A stretch of DNA of 64,000 nucleotides from Gaiellasilicea sp037720595 (lineage in GTDB: Bacteria; Actinomycetota; Thermoleophilia; Gaiellales; Gaiellaceae). The notes below the pieces were generated by a model. The model searched no databases and was not told the origin of the DNA. It saw only the letters and a program-made list of their open reading frames with translations. The stretch's first letter is position 1. Every line of letters begins with the position of its first letter. The stretch lies in NCBI GenBank assembly GCA_037720595.1, contig JBBJLW010000019.1:1-64000 (forward strand), given 5' to 3'. Shown here piece after piece: positions 25,519 through 34,348 of the stretch. Position numbers and translations under genes: made by a program.

Positions 25519-26457
25519 ATGCCGACTTCCGTGGTCACCGGCGGAGCCGGCTTCCTTGGCTCGCACCTTTCAGACGCGCTGCTCGCCGCCGGGCATCGGG
25601 TGATCTGCGTCGACAACCTCGAGACGGGCTCCCTCGCGAACATCGAGCACATGCGCGGCGACGACTTCGTCTTCGTCCCGCACGACCTGACGCATGCGAT
25701 CCGGGTCGAGGAGCCCGTCGACTTCGTCTACCACCTCGCGAGCCCGGCCAGCCCGATCGACTACCTGCGCCTGCCGTTGCAGACGCTCAAGGTCGGCTCC
25801 TACGGCACTCATAACGCGCTCGGCCTCGCCAAGTTCAAGCGCGCGCGCTTCCTGCTCGCGTCGACCTCCGAGGTCTACGGCGATCCGCAGGTGCACCCGC
25901 AGCCGGAGACGTACTGGGGCCACGTGAACCCGATTGGCCCGCGCGGGGTCTACGACGAGGCGAAGCGCTACGCGGAGGCGCTGACGATGGCCTATCACCG
26001 GCAGCAGGGCGTGGACACCTGCATCGTCCGCATCTTCAACACCTACGGGCCCAGGATGCGGCCCTACGACGGCCGCGCGATCCCGAACTTCGTCCGCCAG
26101 GCGATCGAGCAGAAGCCGATCACCGTCTACGGCGACGGCTCGCAGACGCGCAGCTTCTGTTACGTCGACGACCTGATCCGCGGGCTGATGCTGCTCCAGG
26201 AGAGCGGCGAGCACCTGCCGGTGAACATCGGCAACCCGAACGAGTTCACGCTCCTCGAGCTCGCCGAGAAGGTGATCGAGGTCTTCGAGACGACGAGCGA
26301 GATCGTCTTCGAGGCGCTGCCCGTCGACGACCCCAAGGTGCGCCAGCCGGACATCACTCGTGCCCGCCAGGTGCTCGGCTGGGAGCCGCAGGTCGAGCTC
26401 GACGAAGGCCTCCGCAAGCTGCGCACGTCGCTGCCCCGAGAAGCGCCCATTGCCTAG
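25519..26457 (+). CDS. UDP-glucuronate decarboxylase (UDP-xylose synthase)-like
   Basis: A 312-residue extended SDR. NAD site TGGAGFLGSHL; VDNLETGSLANIEHM, HLASPASPIDYL, STSEVYGDP, YDEAKRYAEAL (YxxxK as YDEAK) and RIFNTYGPRMRPYDGR are the classic UXS motifs. It should convert UDP-glucuronate to UDP-xylose, a donor for surface glycan or a precursor of other pentoses. It has its own promoter and overlaps the TTG start of the following hydrolase gene by 8 nt. Confidence 0.92.
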   Translation: MPTSVVTGGAGFLGSHLSDALLAAGHRVICVDNLETGSLANIEHMRGDDFVFVPHDLTHAIRVEEPVDFVYHLASPASPIDYLRLPLQTLKVGSYGTHNALGLAKFKRARFLLASTSEVYGDPQVHPQPETYWGHVNPIGPRGVYDEAKRYAEALTMAYHRQQGVDTCIVRIFNTYGPRMRPYDGRAIPNFVRQAIEQKPITVYGDGSQTRSFCYVDDLIRGLMLLQESGEHLPVNIGNPNEFTLLELAEKVIEVFETTSEIVFEALPVDDPKVRQPDITRARQVLGWEPQVELDEGLRKLRTSLPREAPIA

Positions 26458-27613
26458 CCGCCTGGCGCTCGTCGCGGCCTCGCTCGTCGTGGCCGCGAGC
26501 GTCGCCGTGCCCTCCGCGAGCGCATCGCGCTTCCTCCAGCGTGGGATCTTCGACGATGCCCAGATCCACTACGGCAACCCGGACACCGTCTTCCCGGTGC
26601 TTCGGACTCTGCGCACGCAGCTGATTCGGATCAATCTCCTCTGGGGCGGGGAGAACGGCGTCGCGAAGCGGCGGCCGGCGAACGGCGCCAACCCCGCCGA
26701 TCCCGCCTACGACTGGTCGACCTACGACCGCACCGTCAACTACGCGGCGCAGTACGGGATCAAGGTCGTCTTCGCGATCATCGGCACGCCGCCGTGGGCG
26801 AACTCCGCCGCCGGCGTGAACGTCGCGCCGCGCAACTCGCTCGACCTCCAGCGCTTCTCGGCGGCCGCGGCGACGCGGTACAACGGCCGCTACCCCGGCG
26901 CCGACGGGCGGCTCCTGCCGGCGGTGCGCTTCTGGCTCGCCTGGAACGAGCCCAACAACCCGGCCTTCCTCCGCCCGCAGTACCGCAGGGTCGCCGGCGG
27001 CTACGTCGCCCAGAGCCCGATCGACTACGCGAGGATCTGCAACGCGATCGTCAAGGGCGTCACCGTGACGACGGTCGGCGCCTCGAAGGTCGCCTGCGGG
27101 ATCACGGCGCCGCGCGGCAACAACAATCCGACGTCGGACCGGCCCGCGCTGGCGCCGATCGCCTTTCTGCGCGGGATGAAGAAAGCCGGCGCCACGGGCT
27201 TCGACGCCTACGCCCATCATCCGTACTACGGCGGGCCGAGCGAGACACCAACGACGCCGCCGCCGACCCCGCCACGCGGCCAGGCACCGACCGCGATCAC
27301 GCTCGGCAACCTCGACACGCTGATCCGCGAGGTGACGACTCTCTACGGCAACAAGCGAATTTGGATCACCGAGTACGGCTACCAGACGAATCCGCCCGAC
27401 CCGATCTTCGGCGTCACGCTCGCCAGGCAGGCGCAATATCTGACGGAGGCGTTCGGGATCGCGAAGCGCCATCCGCGGATCGACATGATGCTCTGGTTCC
27501 TGCTCCGCGACGAGACTCGAGCCCGGCTCGAGGAGGGCTGGCAGTCCGGCTTCCTGACGGCGACGGGAACTCGCAAGCCGAGCTTCGCCGCGTTCCAGCG
27601 GCTCGGCGGCTAG
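26450..27613 (+). CDS. Secreted glycoside hydrolase-like protein (clan GH-A fold)
   Basis: A 387-residue protein starting at TTG 26450, overlapping the UXS stop. A signal peptide covers about residues 1-28 (cut after SASA). The rest is a TIM-barrel with an acid/base Glu in WLAWNEPNN (about 165) and a nucleophile Glu in WITEYGYQT (about 307), as in GH5/GH39-like retaining enzymes. A Pro/Thr-rich loop lies near 265-280. It may trim or turn over a surface polysaccharide, perhaps one containing the xylose made by its neighbour. Family number and substrate are uncertain. Confidence 0.8.
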   Translation: MPSRLALVAASLVVAASVAVPSASASRFLQRGIFDDAQIHYGNPDTVFPVLRTLRTQLIRINLLWGGENGVAKRRPANGANPADPAYDWSTYDRTVNYAAQYGIKVVFAIIGTPPWANSAAGVNVAPRNSLDLQRFSAAAATRYNGRYPGADGRLLPAVRFWLAWNEPNNPAFLRPQYRRVAGGYVAQSPIDYARICNAIVKGVTVTTVGASKVACGITAPRGNNNPTSDRPALAPIAFLRGMKKAGATGFDAYAHHPYYGGPSETPTTPPPTPPRGQAPTAITLGNLDTLIREVTTLYGNKRIWITEYGYQTNPPDPIFGVTLARQAQYLTEAFGIAKRHPRIDMMLWFLLRDETRARLEEGWQSGFLTATGTRKPSFAAFQRLGG

Positions 27614-27698
27614 GGATTCGGCCCCGAGCGTAAGCACGCTGGCCCAGGCCACTCTGCCGTTCGCTTGCGGCGGATACGAGGCGAGCATCCGAGCCGGT

Positions 27699-27704
27699 TA
27701 GGCT
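27699..27704 (+). promoter_or_regulatory. -10 box TAGGCT, leaderless start
   Basis: TAGGCT lies 8 nt before the ATG at 27713, which favours that start over the in-frame start at 27665. Confidence 0.45.
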
Positions 27705-27712
27705 GGGGGTTC

Positions 27713-28291
27713 ATGGGGAGACCGACGTACACGGTCAAGGCTCTCGACAACTCGACGTGGGACGCGTTCGCCGCGCTCGTGGAACGCAACGGTGGTGTCT
27801 TTGGCGGCTGCTGGTGCATGGGCTTCCATCCCGAGGGTGTCGGCAAGGAAACGACGCCGGAACTGAACCGCAAGCGGAAGTTTGAGCGGGTGCGGGCAGG
27901 AACGACCCATGCGGCGCTTGTTTTCGACGGGGACGACTGCCTGGGCTGGTGCCAGTTCGGCGCGCCGGATGAGGTGCCCCGGATCAAGAGCCGCGCCGCC
28001 TACGAGAAGGGCGTGACGACGTTGCCGGACTGGCGGATCGCCTGCTGCTACGTCGGCAAAGGGCGACGGCGTCAGGGCGTGGCAGCTGTGGCACTCGCCG
28101 GGGCGGTTGATCTCATCGCAACCTTGGGCGGGGGAACCGTCGAGGGATACCCGGAGGACGCGGACTCAGTGCCCGCCGGCTTCCTCATCAACGGCGCCAT
28201 CTCGACCTACGAGAAGATCGGGTTCGTCCGCAACCGGAAGATCGGCAAGCACCGCTGGGTCGTGACGAGGGTAGTCGAGCCGGCGTCGTAA
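27713..28291 (+). CDS. GNAT family N-acetyltransferase
   Basis: A 192-residue protein. It has the actinobacterial GNAT opening NGGVFGGCWCMGFHPEG, then CLGWCQFGAPDE, the acetyl-CoA pyrophosphate loop in YVGKGRRRQGVAAVAL (R/Q-x-x-G-x-G/A type) and a C-terminal YEKIGFVRNRKIG. It probably acetylates a small molecule or an amino group; no substrate can be read. It stands alone with its own promoter, and its codon use is slightly less GC-rich than that of the glycan genes. Confidence 0.82.
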   Translation: MGRPTYTVKALDNSTWDAFAALVERNGGVFGGCWCMGFHPEGVGKETTPELNRKRKFERVRAGTTHAALVFDGDDCLGWCQFGAPDEVPRIKSRAAYEKGVTTLPDWRIACCYVGKGRRRQGVAAVALAGAVDLIATLGGGTVEGYPEDADSVPAGFLINGAISTYEKIGFVRNRKIGKHRWVVTRVVEPAS

Positions 28292-28392
28292 GAAAGGCGG
28301 ATGGGACGCTTGCGCCGACGGTCTGCAGTCGCACGGAGAGTTGACGACCAAACTTAGTTGACATTCCCGATGTTGGCGCGCGGCTCTGGCGT

Positions 28393-28412
28393 CATTCCGG
28401 AACACTCGCCCA
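28393..28412 (+). repeat. 20-bp direct repeat left of the LanC-like gene
   Basis: CATTCCGGAACACTCGCCCA matches 29803-29822 at 19 of 20 positions. The rest of 28292-28508 shows nothing I can support. Confidence 0.55.
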
Positions 28413-28508
28413 GCCGAGCCTCCTGAGCTGTCAGTAGCGAGTTAGGTCTCAACTAGACACGTCCAGGACAGGGCGCTTGAAGCGCTTCCACTACGGTCGG
28501 TGGCCGTC

Positions 28509-29678
28509 CTAGACGATGTCGAGGATCGGATAGCGCGCGTCGACGTCGAGGCAAGCCGCCGCGAACAGGGCGGTACCGACATCGCCGGTCCAGAGCGAGT
28601 AACGGCCGCGGCCGTTCGCAGCGTGGAGCCGCTCGGCCTGGCCGAGCGCGTGGACGGCGAAGCGGCGAGCACGCTCGAGCCAGCGCTCGTCGCCGGTGCG
28701 CGCGAACGCCTTGAGGAGCGCGAACCCGTTGCCCGAAGTGCCGTGGCAGATCCCGTGGCCCTTCTCGTCGCCGTGGGCGCCGGCCCGCCAGATCAACTCG
28801 GCGCCGGCGAGCACGAGCGCCTCGTCGAGGTACTCCCAGGCGCCGGCGAGGACACCGGGAGCGCCGGTGCACCACTGGAGACAGATCTGACCATCTCGCG
28901 GCCGCGCGAGCTGCGGCCAAAGCGGTGACCCGGGCCAGTTGGCGAGGCCGTCCTCGCGGAACGCGTGCCGGGTGAGCACGGCGGCCGTCTCAGCGGCAAG
29001 CGCATCATCTGCGTCGAGCCGGAGCAGGACGAGCGTGTTGCCTGCAACGCCGTGCAGCGTGCCGAGACCGCGGTATTCATCGTCCTGCCTCCAGAGCCCG
29101 TCGTCGCCCCGGCGAGCGCGGAGCGCCGCAGCCGACTCACGCGCCGCCTCCTCCCAACGCGGCTCGCCAGTCCATTCGCCCATAGCCAGGGCGGCGAGCA
29201 GTGTCCCGGGTGCGCCCCAGTTCACGTCGTCGGTCGGGTTGGCGACGTTGGCCCGGACGAGGCCATGAAGGTCGTCCGCGAGTGCGGGGTCGGGGGCGAG
29301 CCGGCAGGCGACGAGCAGTGGCCCTGTCTCGCCGCATAGAAGCGCTGCCGGGTGGTAATGCTCATCCGCCGTGGAGTCCGGCTCGGCGCGCTCGAGCTCG
29401 AGCGTGCGCAACGCGGCCGCGGCGAGGTCGAGCGAGGTCTCGGCGTGGCCGCGTCGCCGCAGCGCGTCGAGCGCCCAGATCACGCCGGCCGCACCGACGT
29501 AGAGAGTCTTCAGCGGCAGCGGCTCCTCCCGCCCGTCCCATTCGTGCGCGGGCCAGAGCGCATCGGGATGGAACGCCGCGTCGGCGTCGGCGACGATCGT
29601 GGCGATCGCGTCCTCGGCGCGCGCCGGGTCCCACGGCTCGTCAGTCAGCCGCTCGAACTGCGCTGGTTCGTAGAGCAC
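28509..29678 (-). CDS. LanC-like protein
   Basis: A 389-residue protein with the alpha-toroid pattern of LanC/LanCL: repeated hydrophobic helices with G-rich turns (VGAAGVIWALDAL, GTLHGVAGNTLVLLRL, CTGAPGVLAGAWEYL, GTSGNGFALLKAF). Zinc ligands appear as Cys in QWCTGAPG and Cys-His in GICHGTSGNG. LanC enzymes cyclise dehydrated Ser/Thr with Cys in lanthipeptides; LanCL relatives add glutathione or act elsewhere. No LanB, LanM or precursor peptide gene is recognisable nearby, so a stand-alone LanCL-type role is likelier. It is bracketed by a 20-bp direct repeat. Confidence 0.85.
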   Translation of the reverse strand: MLYEPAQFERLTDEPWDPARAEDAIATIVADADAAFHPDALWPAHEWDGREEPLPLKTLYVGAAGVIWALDALRRRGHAETSLDLAAAALRTLELERAEPDSTADEHYHPAALLCGETGPLLVACRLAPDPALADDLHGLVRANVANPTDDVNWGAPGTLLAALAMGEWTGEPRWEEAARESAAALRARRGDDGLWRQDDEYRGLGTLHGVAGNTLVLLRLDADDALAAETAAVLTRHAFREDGLANWPGSPLWPQLARPRDGQICLQWCTGAPGVLAGAWEYLDEALVLAGAELIWRAGAHGDEKGHGICHGTSGNGFALLKAFARTGDERWLERARRFAVHALGQAERLHAANGRGRYSLWTGDVGTALFAAACLDVDARYPILDIV

Positions 29679-29684
29679 TGCGCG

Positions 29685-29690
29685 AGACTA
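29685..29690 (-). promoter_or_regulatory. -10 box TAGTCT, leaderless start of the LanC-like gene
   Basis: On the minus strand TAGTCT lies 6 nt before the GTG at 29678. Confidence 0.45.
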
Positions 29691-30007
29691 TGCGAAGGGC
29701 AGCCCCCGGCTATCGCAGCAGCCACGGCGTTGCGGTACGCCATTGCTGATGGAGCGCATCGCCTCCGTTCGCACAGAGGAAACTAAGCGCCCGTCGGGGG
29801 GCATTCCGCAACACTCGCCCATGCGAGCGGAGCAGCATGTGCAAAAACGCAGGACCTAACTCGGCAACCCCATGGTCCGGGAGGCTGGTACTACTAGTCG
29901 GCGCGTCGGGCTGGAGCGGTCGCGGGGAGGGTGTCTCGTTCTGCGAGACCGAGGACGACCTAGGCAAGGTGAACGAGTACATGAACAGCTTGTCGCCGCC
30001 ACGCGGG
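29691..30007. other. Intergenic stretch without a supported gene
   Basis: It holds the second 20-bp repeat. A 76-codon plus-strand frame at 29837-30067 has no recognisable motif and runs antisense into the glycosyltransferase at 30008, so I do not call it. No terminator or RNA gene is evident. Base composition is lower in GC than the neighbours. Confidence 0.5.
29803..29822 (+). repeat. 20-bp direct repeat right of the LanC-like gene
   Basis: CATTCCGCAACACTCGCCCA is the partner of 28393-28412 (one mismatch). Together they enclose 1.4 kb holding only the LanC-like gene. Confidence 0.55.
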
Positions 30008-31240
30008 TCAGGCGTTCGCTCTTCGGTCGAGATGTTCGAGGTCGTGCTCGACTCCGACCAGCTCTAGCAGCGAGCGGTACAGCTCGTCGACGTCGTTGAC
30101 GAGACGCTCGACCGCGTAGCGCGCCGGGACGCTCTCGCGGCCGGCCTCGCCCATCGTGGCGCGTAGCTCGGGATCGCCCGCCAGGCGAGCGAGTCGCTCC
30201 GCGAGCGCCTCGACGTCGCCGGCCGGGACGAGAAACCCGTCGACGCCTTCGCGGATGACGTCCGGGACGCCGCCGACGCTCGTCGCCACGACCGGGCAGC
30301 CGGCTGCGAGCGCCTCGATCACGACGACCGGCGTGCCCTCGTTCGCCGAGGGCAGGATCATCGCGTCGAACGCTTGGTACCAGCCCGAGACGTCCTCCTG
30401 ATAGCCGAGGAAGAAGCAGTGGCGCACGATTCCGAGCTCGCTCGCACGCTGCTCGACACGGTCGCGGTCGGGGCCGTCGCCGACCATCAGGAGTACGGCG
30501 TCGACGCCGCGCTCGCGTAGTCGGGCCAGGCTCTCGAGTACGTCGTCGGTGCGCTTGACGCCGGTCATCCTCCCGACCCAGCCGACCACGAACCGCTCGG
30601 GCGCGATTCCGAGGCGCGCGCGAGCCTCGCCGCCGGCAACCTCCGTCCGCACTCGCTCGCCAAGCTCCACACCGAGGCGAATGACGCTGAACTTCTCCGC
30701 CGGCGCGACGCCGAGCGAGACGAGGTCGTCGCGCACCTGCGGGCTGACCGCGATCAGGCGGGTGGTCATTCGCGCGAGCAGCCGTTCGAGCAGGAGGAAG
30801 GCCTGCGACCGGAGCGGGCCAAAGTAGCCGCGGAGAACGTGGCCGTGGAAGGTGTGAACGATGATCGGCGGCCGCGCTTTTCCCGCAAGCAGTGCCGCGA
30901 GGCGCCCCACCGCACCCGCCTTCGCGGTGTGCGTATGCAGGATCTGGGGACGCTGCTCGCGGATCAGCCGCGCGAGCCGGATCACCGAAAGCGCGTCGCC
31001 GAACGGAGCGATCTCACGCGAGAGCGCGTCGAGCCTGACGACGCGAACGCCGAGATCCTCGGCGACGTACGCCATCGAGCCCTCGCCACGCGCGAGCGTC
31101 CCAGCGACCAGCGTCGTCTCGTAGCCGCGCTCCGCGAGCCCGGCCGAGAGGTAGGCGACGTGAAGCGCCGGCCCGCCCATGTTCAGGCGCGCGATCACGC
31201 GCAGGACCCGGCTCGGCTCCCTCTCCTCCGGCTCAGACAA
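30008..31240 (-). CDS. GT4 family glycosyltransferase
   Basis: A 410-residue GT-B enzyme from TTG 31240, overlapping the epimerase stop by 8 nt. N-terminal VIARLNMGGPALHVAYL, then HTHTAKAGAVGRLAALL, typical of the WcaL/PimB-like branch that acts on lipid-linked acceptors. The donor domain has VGRMTGVKRTDDVLE and the EX7E motif as EGTPVVVIE. It is the last gene of a four-gene minus-strand operon (polymerase, methyltransferase, epimerase, GT4), so it should act in the same repeat unit. Confidence 0.9.
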   Translation of the reverse strand: MSEPEEREPSRVLRVIARLNMGGPALHVAYLSAGLAERGYETTLVAGTLARGEGSMAYVAEDLGVRVVRLDALSREIAPFGDALSVIRLARLIREQRPQILHTHTAKAGAVGRLAALLAGKARPPIIVHTFHGHVLRGYFGPLRSQAFLLLERLLARMTTRLIAVSPQVRDDLVSLGVAPAEKFSVIRLGVELGERVRTEVAGGEARARLGIAPERFVVGWVGRMTGVKRTDDVLESLARLRERGVDAVLLMVGDGPDRDRVEQRASELGIVRHCFFLGYQEDVSGWYQAFDAMILPSANEGTPVVVIEALAAGCPVVATSVGGVPDVIREGVDGFLVPAGDVEALAERLARLAGDPELRATMGEAGRESVPARYAVERLVNDVDELYRSLLELVGVEHDLEHLDRRANA

Positions 31241-32159
31241 GACTGTCGGCGGTGAGGCGAAGCCCTTCCTCGAGGCTCACCTGCGGCTCCCAGCCGAGCA
31301 CCTCGCGCGCCGCCGAGATGTCCGCCCACGAGTCGCGGATGTCGCCGGTGCGCGGCGGCAGATGATGCCGCTCGACCGGCTGCTCGAGGATCTGGCCGAT
31401 CAGCTCGGCGACCCGGTTCACGCTCGCGGGCGCAGCGGAGGCGATGTTGAACATCCGACCGCTCGCATCGGGGGCGTCGGCGGCCCTCACCGTCGCATCG
31501 ACGACGTTGCCCACGTAGGTGAAGTCGCGGGACTGCTCGCCGTCGCCGAAGATCGTGATCGGCTCACCGGCGGCGATCGCCGTGACGAAGAGCGGAACGA
31601 CCGCCGCGTACTGGGAGAACGGGCTCTGCCGCGGCCCGTAGACGTTGAAGTAGCGGAGCACGACCGACTCGAGCGACTCGTAGACGCGGCTGAAGCTGAC
31701 GCAGTAGCGCTCGGCGGCGAGCTTCGCGACCCCGTAGGGCGAGATCGGATCGGGCGGTGTCGACTCGGTCGTCGGCAGCTCGCGCGTCGAGCCGTAGACC
31801 GAGGTGGAAGACGAAAAGACGACCCGGCGGGCGCCCTCGTCGCGCGCGGCGAGCAGGACGTTCAGCGTTCCCTCGACGTTGACCGCGCTCGAGGTGAGCG
31901 GGTCCTGCACCGAGCGCGGCACCGAGCCCATCGCGCCGAGGTGGAAGACGACCTCGATCCCCCGCATCGCGTTGTGAACCCGCTCGTAGCTGCGCAACTC
32001 GCCTTCGACGACCTCGACGTCGATGCCCTCGAGGTTGTCGCGGTTGCCCGTCGAGAAGTTGTCGAGCACGCGCACCGCGTCACCGCGCTCGAGGAGGCCG
32101 CGGACGAGGTGCGAGCCGATGAAGCCGGCGCCGCCGGTGACCAGGACTTTGCGACTCAT
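31233..32159 (-). CDS. NAD-dependent epimerase, UDP-GlcNAc 4-epimerase-like
   Basis: A 308-residue extended SDR. TGGAGFIGSHL NAD site, VLDNFSTGNRDNLE, HLGAMGSVPRSVQDPL, Ser in SSSTSVYG, YGVAK as YxxxK and RYFNVYGPRQSPFSQY match the WbpP/Gne-type UDP-N-acetylglucosamine 4-epimerases. All catalytic residues are present. ATG 32159 overlaps the methyltransferase stop (ATGA). It should supply a 4-epimerised UDP-sugar such as UDP-GalNAc. Confidence 0.88.
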   Translation of the reverse strand: MSRKVLVTGGAGFIGSHLVRGLLERGDAVRVLDNFSTGNRDNLEGIDVEVVEGELRSYERVHNAMRGIEVVFHLGAMGSVPRSVQDPLTSSAVNVEGTLNVLLAARDEGARRVVFSSSTSVYGSTRELPTTESTPPDPISPYGVAKLAAERYCVSFSRVYESLESVVLRYFNVYGPRQSPFSQYAAVVPLFVTAIAAGEPITIFGDGEQSRDFTYVGNVVDATVRAADAPDASGRMFNIASAAPASVNRVAELIGQILEQPVERHHLPPRTGDIRDSWADISAAREVLGWEPQVSLEEGLRLTADSLV

Positions 32160-32854
32160 GCCGGGGCCGCGGCGACGACGTGGTAGTTGGCGAAGATCGT
32201 CCCGGGGATCGGCTCGCGCAGCGACTCGACGCGAGCATCGATCGCCCCGGCGAGCCGGTTGACTCCCCAGACGAGCGGCCGCGCGGCCGGGCGCAGGTGT
32301 GCGCGGCCGGCGAGTAGCTCGATGGTGTGAGTGAGCAGCATCCCGAGGCAGGCGGTCGTCCCGGCCCCTGGTCGCACCTCGAGCGCCGCCCATTCCCCGT
32401 TCTCGCGGAAGAGCCGCTCGAGCCCCGCATGCGTCCAGCGCCAGAGGTCGTTCGGCGAGGGATGGTACACCTGCACCCCGTGGGTGGACGCGAGCACCCG
32501 CCCGCCGGGAGCAACCACGCGCCTGAGCTCCCTGACGGCCTGCGCAGGATCGTCGCAGTGCTCGAGCACCTGGTTGCAGAGAACGACGTCGAAGGAGCCG
32601 TCCTCGACCGGAAGCGCCTCGACCGGCCCGAGCAGGTCGGCCGCCGGATTCTCGACGACGTCGACGCCGACATAGCTCGCGGCCGCCGCGAAGTAGGGGT
32701 AGTACGGCTTCACTCCGCAGCCGACGTCGAGCACGCGCTTGCCGGCGGACTCGACTCCTTCCCGCTCGAGCCACAGGGCCAGCGGGGCGCGCACCGCGTA
32801 GGTCGCCGAGGCCGGCGACGGCTGGCGCCGTGTTGCTCCCGGCCAGTCAGCCAT
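32156..32854 (-). CDS. Class I SAM-dependent methyltransferase
   Basis: A 232-residue protein with motif I VLDVGCGVKPYYPYF, YVGVDVVENPAADL, FDVVLCNQVLEHCDDP and VAPGGRVLASTHG, typical of methyltransferases in O-antigen and capsule clusters. The C-terminal part has a hydrophobic stretch (TTACLGMLLTHTIELLAG) that could contact the membrane. It overlaps the polymerase stop by 8 nt upstream and the epimerase start downstream, so it belongs to the same operon. Confidence 0.85.
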   Translation of the reverse strand: MADWPGATRRQPSPASATYAVRAPLALWLEREGVESAGKRVLDVGCGVKPYYPYFAAAASYVGVDVVENPAADLLGPVEALPVEDGSFDVVLCNQVLEHCDDPAQAVRELRRVVAPGGRVLASTHGVQVYHPSPNDLWRWTHAGLERLFRENGEWAALEVRPGAGTTACLGMLLTHTIELLAGRAHLRPAARPLVWGVNRLAGAIDARVESLREPIPGTIFANYHVVAAAPA

Positions 32855-34211
32855 CGGCGAGCGATCGGGAAAGGGTTGCAGCCACGAGTCCGATCCCGAA
32901 CCAGGTGAGCGCGTCGAGCGGCAGGCCGGCGACGAGCCCCTGCGCCGTCCAGGCCCCGGCGCAGGCGAGCACGACAGCGGCGCCGGCGAGCGCGGGCCCG
33001 GGTGTCATCGCCCGCCGAAGCGCGGCGCGAACTCCGACGACGACCGGAATCGCAAGCGCAGCGAGGAAGAACGCGAGCCCGACGAGACCGAGGTCGGCGA
33101 GCGCCTGCGCATAGGCGTTCTGGACGCCGTACGGCTCCGCGGCCGACGGGAAGGCCTGCGCCGCAACGTCCGGGAACCGGCGCTCGGCATCCGCGAGGTA
33201 CGGCTCCAGGGTGGAGAACTCCTGCGTGGCCTGCCAGCCCGCACCGGCCACGGGATGATCGGCGAAGACCCGCAGGCCGAAGTAGCCGAGCAGCGTCCGA
33301 TGCGAATACGTCTGGACGTCGTCGCTCGTCGTCTCCTGAGCGTCGAGCAGACCGACGAAGCGCGCGAACTGGGCGAGGTCGCCGCCCCGCAGCGCAACCA
33401 CGCCGACGACAGTGGCGAGCACGATCGCGCAGACTGCGCCGATCCGCCGCACGGTCAGCGAGCGCAGCAGCGCGGCGGCGCCGACGACGAGCACTGCAGC
33501 CGCGACAAGCCCGAGAGATCCGCCGACGGAGCCGGAGAGGACGAGCCCGAGCGCGCCCGCGGTGCACGCGGCCTCGCGCAGCCGTCCGACCGGCCAGCGC
33601 TCCTCTCCGAGCGCGACCGCGACGAGTCCGATCGCGAGCGCCGCGGCTCCCGCCGCCGCGAAGTCGTGGTAGCCGATCCAGGAGGGCTGGCGCGCACCCG
33701 CGACGGCGTCCCCCCCGCCGACGAACTGCACGAGCCCGACGACGTCCAGCACCCCGAGCCAACCGACGAGCGCCCAGAGCACGAGCCGAAGCGTCTCGGC
33801 CGAGCGCACCAGCGCAGGCACGGCCACCGCGATCAGCGCGTACTCCGCGAACCCGGCGGCCGTAACGAGATGCGTGGAGGTCGCGTACGGCCGGTCGGAG
33901 ACCGCGCCGACGACGACGCCGACGCCGACCCACGCGAGGAGAACCAACCCGGGTGCGAGGACGACGGCGCCCCGGCGAAGTGAGCCGACACCGTCGCGCG
34001 CAAGCGCGGCCACAGCCGCCGCCGCGAGCGCGAGTACGGCGAGATCCGAGAGCTTGACGGATGCGTCAGCGCCGCCGAGGTCGAGCGAGACCTGCGGCTG
34101 GTAGTCCACGTGCAGGAGCAGCACGGGCACGGAGGCTGCGAGAAAGAAAGCGCCGAGCCTGGCGATGGCCGGTTGCCGGACGTGCGCAGCCGTGCGGGAA
34201 AACGCCGTCAA
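32847..34211 (-). CDS. Wzy-like O-antigen polymerase/ligase membrane protein
   Basis: A 454-residue protein with about eleven membrane helices and a large extracytoplasmic loop (about residues 290-365) containing SHRTLLGYFGLRVFADHPVAGAGW, the O-antigen ligase/polymerase (Wzy_C) signature. The frame is open from 34235, but TATAGT at 34224-34219 is 7 nt before a TTG at 34211, so a leaderless TTG start is likely. It should polymerise flipped repeat units at the outer membrane face, with Wzz setting length. It heads a four-gene operon. Confidence 0.85.
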   Translation of the reverse strand: MTAFSRTAAHVRQPAIARLGAFFLAASVPVLLLHVDYQPQVSLDLGGADASVKLSDLAVLALAAAAVAALARDGVGSLRRGAVVLAPGLVLLAWVGVGVVVGAVSDRPYATSTHLVTAAGFAEYALIAVAVPALVRSAETLRLVLWALVGWLGVLDVVGLVQFVGGGDAVAGARQPSWIGYHDFAAAGAAALAIGLVAVALGEERWPVGRLREAACTAGALGLVLSGSVGGSLGLVAAAVLVVGAAALLRSLTVRRIGAVCAIVLATVVGVVALRGGDLAQFARFVGLLDAQETTSDDVQTYSHRTLLGYFGLRVFADHPVAGAGWQATQEFSTLEPYLADAERRFPDVAAQAFPSAAEPYGVQNAYAQALADLGLVGLAFFLAALAIPVVVGVRAALRRAMTPGPALAGAAVVLACAGAWTAQGLVAGLPLDALTWFGIGLVAATLSRSLADG

Positions 34212-34218
34212 CCGCAGC

Positions 34219-34224
34219 ACTATA
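34219..34224 (-). promoter_or_regulatory. -10 box TATAGT upstream of the polymerase gene
   Basis: On the minus strand TATAGT, the best -10 in the window, lies 7 nt before the TTG at 34211. Confidence 0.5.
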
Positions 34225-34267
34225 CTGGCCTCCACCAGGGGCTTGATGTGAAACAGGAGAACGTCTT

Positions 34268-34338
34268 GGGCCGCGGAGCGGCCCCTTCAGGGGTCTTCGC
34301 GCGATGAGCATTCGCCTCCGCGGATGCTCAGCTTGCGC
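34268..34338 (-). repeat. 71-bp hairpin repeat, copy 1
   Basis: Read on the minus strand, it matches 44097-44167 at 61 of 71 positions. It has a first stem (TGAGCATCCGC with GCGAATGCTCA, one mismatch), the spacer CATCGCGCGAAGA and a second stem (GGGCCGC, loop TCC, GCGGCCC). It lies between the divergent polymerase and flippase genes. Loop and stem changes against copy 2 keep pairing. Confidence 0.8.
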
Positions 34339-34348
34339 CAAGTAGTAG

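Noticed and set aside
29837..30067. A 76-codon plus-strand frame between the LanC-like and GT4 genes
   Set aside because: No motif, no start signal, and its last part is antisense to the GT4 3' end.
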